Shown: positions 24,604-34,514, counted from the first letter of the stretch. The stretch is DNA of 64,000 bases from Mesobacillus foraminis (GCF_004340465.1 NZ_SLVV01000008.1:158121-222120); one strand, 5' to 3'. Notes: generated from the sequence alone by a model not told the origin. Numbers and translations: made by a program.

Positions 24604-25932
24604 ATGAGCGGGGAAAAGGACCTTGAGCAGCTGAAAAAAGAGGCTGCAGCTAAAGCCAAAGCGGCAGCATTGGCGAAAAAGAAAGCGATGGCCGAGGCAG
24701 AGGGCGGACCGAGTAGCGAAGGCGCCTCCGGAGAAGCCGATGATCTGGCGAAGAAGAAAGCTGCCGCCGTAGCCAAGGCAAAAGCCGCGGCCGCCGCGAA
24801 ACGAAAAGCAATGGAACAGGCAGAAGGCGGATCAGGAAGTGATGGAGCTTCCGGAGATGCGGATGACCTGGCGAAGAAGAAAGCAGCCGCCGTAGCCAAG
24901 GCAAAAGCCGCGGCCGCCGTGAAACGGAAAGCAATGGAACAGGCAGAGGGTGGTCCGGCTAGCGAAGGCGATTCAGGAGAAGCCGATGATCTGGCAAAGA
25001 AGAAAGCAGCCGCTGTAGCCAAGGCAAAGGCCGCGGCCGCCGCGAAACGAAAAGCAATGGAACAGGCAGAGGGTGGTCCGGCTAGCGAAGGCGATTCAGG
25101 AGAAGCCGATGATCTGGCGAAGAAGAAAGCAGCCGCGGTAGCCAAGGCAAAAGCCGCGGCCGCCGCGAAACGAAAAGCAATGGAACAGGCAGAGGGTGGT
25201 CCGGTCAGCGAAGGTGCCTCCGGAGAAGCCGATGACCTGGCGAAGAAGAAAGCAGCCGCCGTGGCCAAAGCCAAAGCAGCAGCTGCCGCGAAAAAGAAGG
25301 CGGCAGAACTGGGCGGCAGCGATGCAGGCGTTGATGCCAAGGCGAAGGCTGTCGCGGCAGCAAAAGCAAAAGCAGCGGCAGCGGCCAAGGCAAAAGCAGC
25401 CGCGGCTGGCAAGGGAGATTCTGGGGCAAAGACTTCTGAGCCTAAACAGCCATCACCGAACCAGGTTTATCTCGATAAATATGTCAAGATTATCACCGAG
25501 CATTTGGGAGAGAACGTTTTAGAAGATTTCTATATTAATAGTCTTTCAAAGGACGTCCCGACAATCGTTGTTAGCAGAAGCGCATACTATAAGATTGCCG
25601 AGTTTTTAAAATACAATGAAAGTCTCGGCTTTGACTATCTGTCTGAACTGCATGGCACCGATTTTGAAACCCATATGGAAATTTATGTCCACCTCTATTC
25701 TTATAAAAACCGCCAAAGTGTGGCGATGAAAGTGAAATTGGACAGGGAAGCCCCCGAAATTGAATCGCTGCAGCCGCTCTGGGCCGGAGCGGATTGGGCA
25801 GAGTGTGAGGCCTATGACCTGCTTGGCATTCAGTTTGCAGGACACCCTAATCTCCACCGGATCATGCTGGGCGAGGACTGGGTTGGCCACCCGCTGAGGA
25901 GAGACTATGAACCGTATGATGTGGAGGTGTAG
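24604..25932 (+). CDS. nuoC: Complex I subunit C with a long Lys/Ala-rich repeat extension
   Basis: 442 residues. The C-terminal third (from about residue 285) is a normal 30-kDa subunit, with LSELHGTDFETHMEIYVHLYS and the signature EREAYDL-like AECEAYDLLGIQFAGHPNLHR...HPLRRDYEP. The first 280 residues are low complexity: five units of exactly 41 residues of type DDLAKKKAAAVAKAKAAAAA-KRKAMEQAEGG, flanked by partial units and more AKAKAAAA. At DNA level the period is exactly 123 bp (units start 24739, 24862, 24985, 25108, 25231). Such Lys/Ala runs form long charged helices, as in TolA. Lys/Ala-rich NuoC extensions exist in some other Bacillus, from memory. ATG at 24604 follows AAGGTGATCTAA. 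Confidence 0.93.
   Translation: MSGEKDLEQLKKEAAAKAKAAALAKKKAMAEAEGGPSSEGASGEADDLAKKKAAAVAKAKAAAAAKRKAMEQAEGGSGSDGASGDADDLAKKKAAAVAKAKAAAAVKRKAMEQAEGGPASEGDSGEADDLAKKKAAAVAKAKAAAAAKRKAMEQAEGGPASEGDSGEADDLAKKKAAAVAKAKAAAAAKRKAMEQAEGGPVSEGASGEADDLAKKKAAAVAKAKAAAAAKKKAAELGGSDAGVDAKAKAVAAAKAKAAAAAKAKAAAAGKGDSGAKTSEPKQPSPNQVYLDKYVKIITEHLGENVLEDFYINSLSKDVPTIVVSRSAYYKIAEFLKYNESLGFDYLSELHGTDFETHMEIYVHLYSYKNRQSVAMKVKLDREAPEIESLQPLWAGADWAECEAYDLLGIQFAGHPNLHRIMLGEDWVGHPLRRDYEPYDVEV
24739..25353 (+). repeat. 123-bp tandem repeats within nuoC
   Basis: Five in-frame units start at 24739, 24862, 24985, 25108 and 25231; the last diverges after its first half. Neighbouring units are nearly identical at DNA level (GCGAAACGAAAAGCAATGGA recurs), suggesting recent expansion or gene conversion. 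Confidence 0.92.
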
Positions 25933-25935
25933 CCG

Positions 25936-27036
25936 GTGATACGCACAGAAGAAATGCTCCTGAACGTCGGTCCGCAGCATCCTAGTACGCACGGAGTATT
26001 CCGGCTTGTTTTAAAAATCGACGGGGAAATTATTGTCGAAGCAACGCCGGTAATCGGATATTTGCACCGCGGGACGGAAAAACTCGCTGAAAATCTTCAA
26101 TATACCCAGATCATCCCTTATACAGACCGGATGGATTATATCTCGGCCATGACCAATAATTATGTTATCTGCCATGCGGTTGAGACGATGATGGGCATTC
26201 AGGTTCCAGAACGGGCTGAATACTTGAGGGTATTGGCTATGGAACTGAACAGGGTAGCAAGCCACCTTCTATGGTGGGGTACATATATACTGGACTTTGG
26301 TGCAACTTCCCCGCTCCTGTACGCATTCCGTGAGCGGGAACTGATTATTAATCTGCTGAATGAACTATCAGGGGCGCGAATTACCTTCAACTATATGCGC
26401 GTCGGAGGTGTCAAATGGGACGCTCCGGAAGGCTGGATTGAAAAAGTAGCTGATTTCGTTCCTTATATGAGGGAGCAGTTGAAGGGGTACCACGATTTAG
26501 TGACAGGCAATGAAATCTTCCTGAACCGGACAAAAGGTATTGGAAAATATACAAAAGAAGATGCCCTTAACTACAGCCTGAGCGGGCCAAACCTTCGCTG
26601 CACCGGCATTAAATGGGATTTACGAAAGGATGAACCTTACTCCATATACGACCGGTTCGATTTTAACGTCGTTACCAGGGAAGATGGGGATGCCTACTCC
26701 CGCTATGAGTGCAGGCTTGCGGAAATTGAAGAATCGTTAAAAATCATTGAACAAGCGGCCGAACAATTCCCGAAAGATGGGGAAACGATGGCAAAGGTTC
26801 CAAAAATCATCAAAGTACCCAAAGGAGAAGGATTTGTCAGGATCGAGGCTTCAAGAGGCGAAATCGGCTGCTATATTGCAAGTGATGGCAAGAAGGAGCC
26901 GTACCGAATGAAGTTCAGAAGGCCGTCTTTCTATAATCTTCAAATTCTTCCTAAGCTGCTAAAAGGAGAAAACATTTCAAATTTAATTGCGATTTTAGGT
27001 GCAGTGGATATTGTTCTTGGGGAGGTTGACGGATAA
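25936..27036 (+). CDS. nuoD: Complex I subunit D
   Basis: 366-residue 49-kDa-type subunit that forms the quinone site with NuoB. The N-terminus NVGPQHPSTHGVFR and HRGTEKLAE are intact, as is the C-terminal ...NLIAILGAVDIVLGEVDG. GTG start at 25936, four bases after nuoC. The stop overlaps the ATG of nuoH (TAATG). Confidence 0.95.
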   Translation: MIRTEEMLLNVGPQHPSTHGVFRLVLKIDGEIIVEATPVIGYLHRGTEKLAENLQYTQIIPYTDRMDYISAMTNNYVICHAVETMMGIQVPERAEYLRVLAMELNRVASHLLWWGTYILDFGATSPLLYAFRERELIINLLNELSGARITFNYMRVGGVKWDAPEGWIEKVADFVPYMREQLKGYHDLVTGNEIFLNRTKGIGKYTKEDALNYSLSGPNLRCTGIKWDLRKDEPYSIYDRFDFNVVTREDGDAYSRYECRLAEIEESLKIIEQAAEQFPKDGETMAKVPKIIKVPKGEGFVRIEASRGEIGCYIASDGKKEPYRMKFRRPSFYNLQILPKLLKGENISNLIAILGAVDIVLGEVDG

Positions 27037-28043
27037 TGATTCAGGATTTGCTCCATTCGAGCCCTGGGCTGTCCAACTTTGTCATCTTTTTTCTTCTCGC
27101 CACCGTCTTTCTGTTTGTGATTCTCGGTTTTGTTACGTACGCGATTCTTGCTGAACGGAAGGTCCTGGGTTTTATGCAGGGCCGATATGGCCCAAACCAG
27201 GTGGGTGGCCGGTGGGGGCTCCTTCAGACTGTAGCGGACGTTTTAAAGCTGCTTCTAAAAGAAGATTTGATCCCGAAGGCGGCTGACAGGCCACTGTTCA
27301 TCCTCGCCCCTGTGGTTGCATTTGCACCGGCTTTTATGGTGGTCGCGGCCATTCCATTTACCGACAGGCTGCAGTTCGCGGATATTGGAGTGGGGCTGCT
27401 GTATTATATTGCCGTTTCAGGGATGACAACAGTCGGAATATTAGTGGGGGCCTGGGCCTCCAACAACAAATACTCCCTCCTTGGAGGTATGCGTGCTGCG
27501 GCACAGATGATTTCCTACGAAATCCCGCTTGTCATGAGCGTTCTGGGAATTGCTCTTCTTGCCGGAAGCATCAATCTGAATGAGATTGTGGAGGCGCAGG
27601 AGAAGGGCTGGTTCATTCTTTGGCAGCCGATTGCCTTCATTGTCTTCTTTATTGCGGCCGTTGCCGAATTAAACCGGGTTCCGTTCGACCTTGCTGAAGC
27701 TGAAAATGAGCTGGTCGCAGGCTTCCATACCGAATACTCGGGTTTTCGCTGGGCGATGTTCATGCTTGCAGAGTATGTCTATATGTTTGCCATGTGTGCG
27801 CTGATTACCGTCCTGTTTTTAGGCGGGTGGCTGCCGCTGCCTTTCCTGGGCTTCATTCCTGGAGCCGTATGGTTTGCGCTAAAGTTCAGCCTAGTCGTTT
27901 TCATCCTGATCTGGTTCAGGGCGACATTCCCGCGAATCCGCGCCGACCAGCTGATGGAATTTGCCTGGAAGGTCCTTCTTCCAGTCGCGCTTGCAAATAT
28001 CTTCCTGACGGCTCTATTAAAAGAGTTTCTGAATATCTTTTAA
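27036..28043 (+). CDS. nuoH: Complex I subunit H
   Basis: 335-residue membrane subunit with about eight helices linking the hydrophilic arm to the membrane arm. Conserved ERKVLGFMQGRYGPNQVGG and the loop LAEAENELVAGFHTEYSGFRW, which borders the quinone tunnel, are present. Translationally coupled to nuoD. Confidence 0.95.
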   Translation: MIQDLLHSSPGLSNFVIFFLLATVFLFVILGFVTYAILAERKVLGFMQGRYGPNQVGGRWGLLQTVADVLKLLLKEDLIPKAADRPLFILAPVVAFAPAFMVVAAIPFTDRLQFADIGVGLLYYIAVSGMTTVGILVGAWASNNKYSLLGGMRAAAQMISYEIPLVMSVLGIALLAGSINLNEIVEAQEKGWFILWQPIAFIVFFIAAVAELNRVPFDLAEAENELVAGFHTEYSGFRWAMFMLAEYVYMFAMCALITVLFLGGWLPLPFLGFIPGAVWFALKFSLVVFILIWFRATFPRIRADQLMEFAWKVLLPVALANIFLTALLKEFLNIF

Positions 28044-28046
28044 ACT

Positions 28047-28082
28047 ATTACAGAAAAGCGGCAGCGCTGATATCTGCTTTTC
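28047..28082 (+). other. Hairpin between nuoH and nuoI
   Basis: CAGAAAAGC and GCTTTTCTG form a stem in the 59-bp nuoH-nuoI gap. The AGAAAAGCGGCAGCGC core resembles the start of the dispersed repeats at 20179, so this may be a relic of one. Confidence 0.45.
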
Positions 28083-28102
28083 TGACCAAGGGGTGAAAAT
28101 AC

Positions 28103-28522
28103 GTGCTTGGATGGACAAAAGGATTAGCTTATACCCTAAAAAACCTGACTCGGGAAAAAGTCACCTACGATTATCCAAATGAACCGCTTCCGCTTCCGGA
28201 CCGTTTCCGGGGAGTCCAGAAATTTTATCCGGAGAAATGTATTGTTTGCAACCAGTGCGCCAATATATGCCCAACCGACTGCATTCAGCTGACGGGGAAG
28301 AAGCATCCGGACCCAGCCAAAAAGGGGAAAATCATTGATACCTACGATATAAATTTTGAAATATGCATCCTCTGCGACCTCTGTACCGAGGTATGCCCTA
28401 CCGAAGCCATTGTCATGACCAATAATTTTGAACTCGCGGATTACAGCCGTGACGAACTGTTTAAAAACCTGGAATGGCTGGACGAGAACGACGAGAACAT
28501 ACGGAAGGTGAATAAGGCATGA
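28103..28522 (+). CDS. nuoI: Complex I subunit I (two 4Fe-4S clusters)
   Basis: 139-residue ferredoxin-like subunit with two CxxCxxCxxxCP motifs, CIVCNQCANICP and CILCDLCTEVCP, holding clusters N6a and N6b. GTG start at 28103 behind GGGGTGAAAAT. It overlaps nuoJ by ATGA. With NuoB it would be the only Fe-S carrying part of this complex, because NuoE, F and G are absent from the operon. Confidence 0.95.
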   Translation: MLGWTKGLAYTLKNLTREKVTYDYPNEPLPLPDRFRGVQKFYPEKCIVCNQCANICPTDCIQLTGKKHPDPAKKGKIIDTYDINFEICILCDLCTEVCPTEAIVMTNNFELADYSRDELFKNLEWLDENDENIRKVNKA

Positions 28523-29043
28523 CGATATCTGGCGAATTTCTGGCATTTATTTCGCTTGCCCTGGTCGCCGTTATCGGGGGCGTGCTGCTTCTGAACCTGA
28601 CAAAAGTCGTGCATATGGTGGTAGGTCTGGTGTTTACCTTTATCGCGATTGCAGGGATTTATATCCTGCTGTCCGCGGAATTTCTAGCCGTTGTGCAAAT
28701 TTTAATTTATTCAGGTGCGATCACGATTATTATGCTCTTTGGAATCATGCTGACAAGGCATAATGACGAGGAGTCTGACTCGAAAGGGGGCGGCTGGAAA
28801 AAGGTGCTGTTGTTTCTGGGAGTACTGGCCTTTGGGGCTGCCTTTTACATCGGGATTTACAATCTGGATTTCGGCACAGAACCTGCTGCACTTCATGAGA
28901 AAAATACCGAGCAGCTTGGGGTTGCCCTGTACTCGGATTTCGTGATTCCGTTTGAACTGATGTCTGTGCTGCTGCTGGTAGCTCTTGTTGGAGCAATTGT
29001 CCTTTCCCGGAATGATGGCGAAAAGGAGGGTGACAAAGAATGA
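28519..29043 (+). CDS. nuoJ: Complex I subunit J
   Basis: 174-residue membrane subunit with five predicted helices. Helix 3 with [17 protein letters not shown] matches the conserved NuoJ segment containing the pi-bulge. Overlaps nuoI and nuoK by ATGA on both sides. Confidence 0.93.
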   Translation: MTISGEFLAFISLALVAVIGGVLLLNLTKVVHMVVGLVFTFIAIAGIYILLSAEFLAVVQILIYSGAITIIMLFGIMLTRHNDEESDSKGGGWKKVLLFLGVLAFGAAFYIGIYNLDFGTEPAALHEKNTEQLGVALYSDFVIPFELMSVLLLVALVGAIVLSRNDGEKEGDKE

Positions 29044-29354
29044 CCGGTGTACCCGTTTCCGCCTATTTGGCGCTTGCATTGATTCTCTTTTGTATTGGGC
29101 TTTACGGTGCCCTGACGAAAAGGAATACAATCATTGTCCTGATCTCCATTGAACTGATGCTGAATGCAGTCAACATCAACCTTGTCACCTTCAGCAAATT
29201 TGGGATGAACCCATCCATTACAGGGCAAGTGTTTGCTGTTTTTGTGATTGCCGTTGCTGCTGCAGAGGTCGCAGTCGGGATTGCCATTCTTCTGTCGCTC
29301 TACCGTAATCGTAAGACTGTCAATATTGATGAAATGGATCAGTTAAAACATTGA
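29040..29354 (+). CDS. nuoK: Complex I subunit K
   Basis: 104-residue three-helix subunit. The membrane Glu residues needed for proton transfer are in [11 protein letters not shown] and [11 protein letters not shown]. It overlaps nuoJ by four bases. A 106-bp gap with an imperfect hairpin (ACGCGCTGCAG / GCTGGCGCGT) precedes nuoL. Confidence 0.94.
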   Translation: MTGVPVSAYLALALILFCIGLYGALTKRNTIIVLISIELMLNAVNINLVTFSKFGMNPSITGQVFAVFVIAVAAAEVAVGIAILLSLYRNRKTVNIDEMDQLKH

Positions 29355-29460
29355 CCTCGGGCAGAGACAGGTCCGAAATATGTTGGCCCGGAAGTTGGGC
29401 ACAATCTGACGCGCTGCAGGTGTGAAAGCTGGCGCGTTCAAAAAGGGGATTGTGATATAG

Positions 29461-31317
29461 ATGGAGAATGCTTGGCTCATTCCGCTTTTCCCGCTTTTAT
29501 CGTTTTTGATCCTCCTTCTGTTCGGCAGGCAGCTGAAGGAAGCGAGTGCGTACGTTGGGATTTTGCTGACCCTTGCCTCTTTGGTCTATTCTGTCATCGT
29601 ACTTGCAGGCCGCCTGCAGGGACCTACCTTTAAAACGGAAGCAGGATGGCTCCAAATAGGAGATTTGCAATTAACAGTGGGATTTGAGGTTAATCAACTA
29701 AATGCATTAATGCTGGTAATCGTGTCGCTTGTCAGTTTTCTGGTACATACTTATTCGAAAGGCTATATGCATGGAGATGAGCGATTCCCTGTGTTCTATG
29801 GCTATCTTGGTTTGTTTACATTTGCCATGCTCGGGCTTGTCATATCGCCCAACCTGCTTCAGACTTATATTTTCTGGGAGCTTGTAGGCTTGGGATCCTT
29901 CCTGCTGATCGGCTTTTATTTTTACAAGGAAAGTGCAAAGCAGGCCGCTAAAAAAGCTTTTATCATGACAAGGATTGGCGATGTCGGCCTTTTAATTGGA
30001 ATGGTCCTATTATTCTGGCAGACTGGCAGCTTTGAATATGATGACATTTTCGCTGCTGTTGAGGCTGGCGAGGTTTCGGGAACAATGATTACCCTCACTG
30101 CCATTTTAATTTTTATCGGAGCTGTCGGAAAGTCCGGCCAGTTCCCGCTTCATACGTGGCTTCCGGATGCGATGGAAGGCCCGACTCCTGTTTCGGCCCT
30201 GATTCACGCAGCGACGATGGTTGCGGCAGGGGTTTACCTTGTGGCAGCAATGTTCCCGCTCTTTGAGGCAAGTGAAACCGCCATGATGACGGTAGCGGTT
30301 ATTGGGGCTGTCACAGCTATCTTTGCGGCAAGCATAGGGCTTGTCCAGACCGACATTAAACGCGTCCTGGCCTACTCAACAGTGAGCCAGCTGGGGTACA
30401 TGATGCTGGCGCTTGGATCGGCAGGGTATGTTGCAGGGGTGTTTCACCTGATGACGCACGCTTTTTTCAAAGCACTTCTGTTCCTGGCAGCGGGGAGCGT
30501 CATCCACGCCGTCCATACACAGGACATTGAAAAAATGGGCGGCCTCTGGAAAAAGCTTCGCCTTACTGGTCCGCTGTTTCTGATTGGGACGCTTGCCATC
30601 AGCGGTGTTCCGCTTTTCTCAGGTTTCTTCAGTAAAGATGAGATTCTGATATCTGCCTGGACTCATGGCAACACCTTTCTGTTCTGGCTTGCAGTGATTG
30701 CTGCATTTTTCACCGCATTTTATATGTTCCGCCTATTCTTCATGGTGTTTGCCGGCGAAGCCCGCAGCCAGATGAAGAATGTACATGAGTCTCCTGTCAC
30801 GATGACTGCCCCGATGATGGTTTTGGGCATTCTTGCAATTGTGGCCGGGTACGTCAATACACCGTGGTTCGGAACCTTCCTTGGGGACTGGCTGGTTGAG
30901 GGGAACGGTCACGGACATACCGAAGGACCTGTCTGGATCATGCTTGTTGCCACACTTGTGTCCCTTCTGGGAATCCTCCTGGCCTATCTGATGTACGGCA
31001 GGCGGACGATGGAGAGGGATTGGCTGTCAAGCCGTTTACCGATCACTTACAGCATTCTGTACAATAAATATTTTATCGATGAATTTTATGAAAGGTCCTT
31101 TGTATACGGTGCAAAGGCAGTAAGCTTGTTCCTGCGCTTTATTGAAGTGTTCCTGGTTGAGGGACTTTTAAAAGTGGTGGTTGGCCTCGTTCAGGGTCTG
31201 GGTAGGTCCGGAGCAAGGGTGCAGAGCGGCCAAACCCAGACATACGGAATGGCAGCCTTTCTCGGACTGGCCTTCCTGATGCTGATCTTTGCGATAACAG
31301 GGGGGTATTTTGGATGA
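29461..31317 (+). CDS. nuoL: Complex I subunit L (antiporter-like)
   Basis: 618-residue antiporter-like subunit, about 16 helices including the C-terminal lateral helix that spans the membrane arm. Signatures are FWELVGLGSFLLIGFYF, the key Lys in GAVGKSGQFPLHTWLPDAM and TPVSALIHAATMVAAGVYL. It overlaps nuoM by ATGA. The related MrpA can be excluded by length and by the surrounding nuo genes. Confidence 0.95.
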   Translation: MENAWLIPLFPLLSFLILLLFGRQLKEASAYVGILLTLASLVYSVIVLAGRLQGPTFKTEAGWLQIGDLQLTVGFEVNQLNALMLVIVSLVSFLVHTYSKGYMHGDERFPVFYGYLGLFTFAMLGLVISPNLLQTYIFWELVGLGSFLLIGFYFYKESAKQAAKKAFIMTRIGDVGLLIGMVLLFWQTGSFEYDDIFAAVEAGEVSGTMITLTAILIFIGAVGKSGQFPLHTWLPDAMEGPTPVSALIHAATMVAAGVYLVAAMFPLFEASETAMMTVAVIGAVTAIFAASIGLVQTDIKRVLAYSTVSQLGYMMLALGSAGYVAGVFHLMTHAFFKALLFLAAGSVIHAVHTQDIEKMGGLWKKLRLTGPLFLIGTLAISGVPLFSGFFSKDEILISAWTHGNTFLFWLAVIAAFFTAFYMFRLFFMVFAGEARSQMKNVHESPVTMTAPMMVLGILAIVAGYVNTPWFGTFLGDWLVEGNGHGHTEGPVWIMLVATLVSLLGILLAYLMYGRRTMERDWLSSRLPITYSILYNKYFIDEFYERSFVYGAKAVSLFLRFIEVFLVEGLLKVVVGLVQGLGRSGARVQSGQTQTYGMAAFLGLAFLMLIFAITGGYFG

Positions 31318-32819
31318 ATGGTTTTTATCTCAGCTTATTAGTCTTCTCCCCGTTATTAGGATTGTTGCTCCTCGCCTTCATGCCGCGTGAAAATGAAAAG
31401 GGGATTAAGTTCCTTGGGTTTCTGGCGACACTGCCGGCGCTCGTGCTTTCCCTGATGGCTTATGCCGCGTATCAGGGCGGAAAGGGCCTGGATGAATTTT
31501 CAGAACGGGTCCGCTGGATTCAATTTGGCGGCTTTGGAGCCATTGACGAGAATCTTTATACCGTTTTTTATGAGCTTGGAATCGATGGATTTTCCCTGCT
31601 GATGATTGTTCTGACCACTGTGCTTGCGACTCTGGCATCGATTGCCTCCTTTCATGTCAAAAAGGAGTGGAAAGGCTATTTTATGCTCTTCCTGCTGCTC
31701 GAAATTGGCATGCTGGGTGTCTTTACGGCACAGAATCTGATTCTTTTCTTTCTTTTCTTTGAAATTACCCTTGTCCCGATGTTCTTCCTGATTGGTAAGT
31801 GGGGCTATTTTGAAAAAGAGAAGGCAGCATACAGCTTCCTGATCTACAATGGACTGGGCTCTGCCGTCCTTCTGATCGTGATCATGGTGCTGTTTGCACG
31901 GACAGGGACAACGAATATAGAAGCTCTGAAGATTTTAGTGAACTCGGACAATAGCCAGCTGGTGGCTCCCATCTCCGAATCTCTTAAACTCGGATTATTG
32001 ATTGCCTTGCTGGTCGCTTTTGGAGTCAAGCTGCCCATCTTTCCGCTCCACAGCTGGATGCTCCGGGTCCACGTGGAAGCACCGCCTTCCATCGTTATGC
32101 TCCACTCGGGGATTCTGTTGAAAATCGGGGCCTTTGGCCTGATCCGTTTCGGACTGGGAATATTTCCCGAGCAATTTAGAGATTTATCCGTCCTGCTGGC
32201 AGTCCTTGGGGTGGTTAACCTCCTGTATGGTGCGTTTATGGCGTTTATCCAGGATGATTTTAAAATGGTCCTTGCCTACTCCTCTATTTCCCACATGGGA
32301 ATCGTTTTAATCGGACTTGGAGCATTAAATGAGGCAGGAATTCAAGGAGCCATCTTCCAGGTGGTCTCACACGGATTGATTTCAGCATTGCTGTTCTTCC
32401 TGGTCAGTGTACTGTATGAACGGGTTCAAACAACAAATATCGCTAATTTAGGCGGGCTGGCACAGGGGATGCCGTTAACCGCGGGGTTCCTGCTGGCAGG
32501 CGCAATGGCATCGCTTGGACTTCCGGGAATGTCCGGATTTATCAGTGAGTTTATGGCCTTCATGGGACTGTTCAGGGAAATGCCGGTCCTTGCAGCTGTC
32601 GGTACTCTCGGAATCATCATGACGGCTGTCTATCTTCTGAGGGCTGTGCTGGCCATCACGTATGGAAGGTCTGACCGAGAATTTGCCGGCATTACGGATA
32701 TCCGTTCTTATGAATGGGCACCCGTACTGATCCTTGTCGGGTTGATTATCCTGATCGGAGTTTATCCGGCTGTGCTGAGCCAGCCCATTGAATCGATCGT
32801 GCTTGGGATAGGAGGGTGA
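31314..32819 (+). CDS. nuoM: Complex I subunit M (antiporter-like)
   Basis: 501-residue antiporter-like subunit. The conserved Glu of helix 5 is in FLFFEITLVPMFFLIG, and FGVKLPIFPLHSWMLRVHVEAP carries the central Lys and His. Overlaps nuoL; nuoN starts six bases downstream. Confidence 0.95.
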   Translation: MNGFYLSLLVFSPLLGLLLLAFMPRENEKGIKFLGFLATLPALVLSLMAYAAYQGGKGLDEFSERVRWIQFGGFGAIDENLYTVFYELGIDGFSLLMIVLTTVLATLASIASFHVKKEWKGYFMLFLLLEIGMLGVFTAQNLILFFLFFEITLVPMFFLIGKWGYFEKEKAAYSFLIYNGLGSAVLLIVIMVLFARTGTTNIEALKILVNSDNSQLVAPISESLKLGLLIALLVAFGVKLPIFPLHSWMLRVHVEAPPSIVMLHSGILLKIGAFGLIRFGLGIFPEQFRDLSVLLAVLGVVNLLYGAFMAFIQDDFKMVLAYSSISHMGIVLIGLGALNEAGIQGAIFQVVSHGLISALLFFLVSVLYERVQTTNIANLGGLAQGMPLTAGFLLAGAMASLGLPGMSGFISEFMAFMGLFREMPVLAAVGTLGIIMTAVYLLRAVLAITYGRSDREFAGITDIRSYEWAPVLILVGLIILIGVYPAVLSQPIESIVLGIGG

Positions 32820-32825
32820 TGAAGA

Positions 32826-34343
32826 ATGGATATAGAGACATTACAATCATTTGAATGGGGAATGATGGCGCCGGAATTCATCATCCTTGGGGTTGCGACC
32901 ATTCTGACCCTGCTTGATTTGTTCCTGCCAAAGCGCTTTAACAGGAAACACCTGGGCTGGCTTGCATTTGCCGGTGTGCTGGCCGCGATCGTGTCCTCTG
33001 TTACCCTGATTGGCCATGATACAGACTCCATTTTATTTGATACATTCAGGCTTGATTCCTTTGCAAAAGCCTTCAAGCTTTTGCTGCTTACGGGTGCGGC
33101 TCTGGTGCTTCTTTTAGCAGTGGATTATGAACCAAAAGAAGGAATGGCAGAATATCGCGGCGAGTTTTTCTATTTGTTTCTCGCGGCCTTGCTGGGTGCG
33201 ATGATGATGTCTTCGAGCGGCGACCTGATTACGTTGTTTGTCGGGCTGGAGCTTTTATCGATTTCCTCCTATATATTAGCAGGCCTCAAAAAACAGAATT
33301 TGAAATCGAATGAATCTGCCATGAAATATGTGATTAACGGCAGTATTTCAACAGCCATCACCTTGTTCGGAATGAGCTATGTGTACGGGATGACCGGCAC
33401 GACCAACCTGAAGGCGATGGCCGGGACGCTGGCTTCGCTGTCTGAACAGCAGCATATCTACATTCTCGGGATGGCCTTTTTAATGATTTTCATTGGACTG
33501 TCCTTTAAGCTCGCATCAGCGCCTTTCCATATGTGGGCACCCGATGTGTATGAAGGAGCACCTACTCCGGTAACGGCTTTCCTGAGCGTCGTTTCGAAAA
33601 CGGCAGGATTTATCATTATGATCCGGATCATGTTTTCCATTTTTGCAGCGGTACCGACTGGGGGACAAGAGGCGGTCCCAATGCTCTTTGAGATGCAGGA
33701 CTATCTTGCCTTCCTTGCGGGCGCAACCATGATTGTCGGGAATGTGGTGGCTCTCAGGCAGCGCAATATTAAACGCCTGTTTGCCTACTCGAGCATTGCC
33801 CATGCAGGTTATATTCTCGTTGCTTTTACAGCGATGTCCTACGTCATGTTCGACAGCATCTGGTTTTATATGCTGGCCTACCTGTTCATGAACCTGGGAG
33901 CCTTTGCCATTATCCAGCTGCTGACGGCCAATAGCGGCAATGAGGATATCAGCGAGTTTGCCGGCCTGTACCGGCGATCCCCGCTTCTGGCTGTTGCCAT
34001 GGCCATCCTCATCCTGTCGCTGGCCGGAATTCCCGGGACGGCAGGATTCATCGGAAAGCTGAATATCTTCATGGGTGCGCTCATGGTTGAACCGGCACAC
34101 TATGTGCTTGTATCCATTATGATTGCAGCCACGGTGGTATCCTACTTTTACTACTTTGGTATCATGACACAGATGTTCTTCCGGCCTGCTGCCGAAGGAC
34201 AAGGGAAAATCAAGCTGCAGACGGGAATCACCGCAGCCATTGCCATTTGTACAGCGGCAACGGTAATATTTGGGGTTATGCCGCAGCTGGCCTTTGATTT
34301 CCTGCAGACAAACTTTAATCAGTTTGTTGATTTCATGCAATAA
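32826..34343 (+). CDS. nuoN: Complex I subunit N (antiporter-like)
   Basis: 505-residue antiporter-like subunit, last gene of the operon. Key segments are LFVGLELLSISSYILAGL, SFKLASAPFHMWAPDVYEGAPTP and FAYSSIAHAGYIL. The ribosome binding site is GGAGGGTGATGAAG. A strong terminator follows. Confidence 0.95.
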   Translation: MDIETLQSFEWGMMAPEFIILGVATILTLLDLFLPKRFNRKHLGWLAFAGVLAAIVSSVTLIGHDTDSILFDTFRLDSFAKAFKLLLLTGAALVLLLAVDYEPKEGMAEYRGEFFYLFLAALLGAMMMSSSGDLITLFVGLELLSISSYILAGLKKQNLKSNESAMKYVINGSISTAITLFGMSYVYGMTGTTNLKAMAGTLASLSEQQHIYILGMAFLMIFIGLSFKLASAPFHMWAPDVYEGAPTPVTAFLSVVSKTAGFIIMIRIMFSIFAAVPTGGQEAVPMLFEMQDYLAFLAGATMIVGNVVALRQRNIKRLFAYSSIAHAGYILVAFTAMSYVMFDSIWFYMLAYLFMNLGAFAIIQLLTANSGNEDISEFAGLYRRSPLLAVAMAILILSLAGIPGTAGFIGKLNIFMGALMVEPAHYVLVSIMIAATVVSYFYYFGIMTQMFFRPAAEGQGKIKLQTGITAAIAICTAATVIFGVMPQLAFDFLQTNFNQFVDFMQ

Positions 34344-34365
34344 TAGAACATATAAATAAATACAT

Positions 34366-34399
34366 GAGCTGGCGAACGTTTGTGCCAGCTCTTTTTTTT
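34366..34399 (+). terminator. Terminator of the nuo operon
   Basis: GAGCTGGC pairs with GCCAGCTC, followed by eight T residues. Confidence 0.92.
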
Positions 34400-34514
34400 G
34401 TAAAAATGAAACTTTTATTAGGAAAATTCGTCTATATAAGAGGGATTGTTTCCATTCCATTTATCCAATTAATTTGGTAATATTAAGGAGACTAATTTGG
34501 AGGGAGAAAGGAAG

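Noticed and set aside
24597-25412. Long minus-strand open frame opposite nuoC
   Set aside because: Its Ala/Phe-rich sequence is the mirror of the Lys/Ala repeats; no start signal and a functional gene on the other strand.
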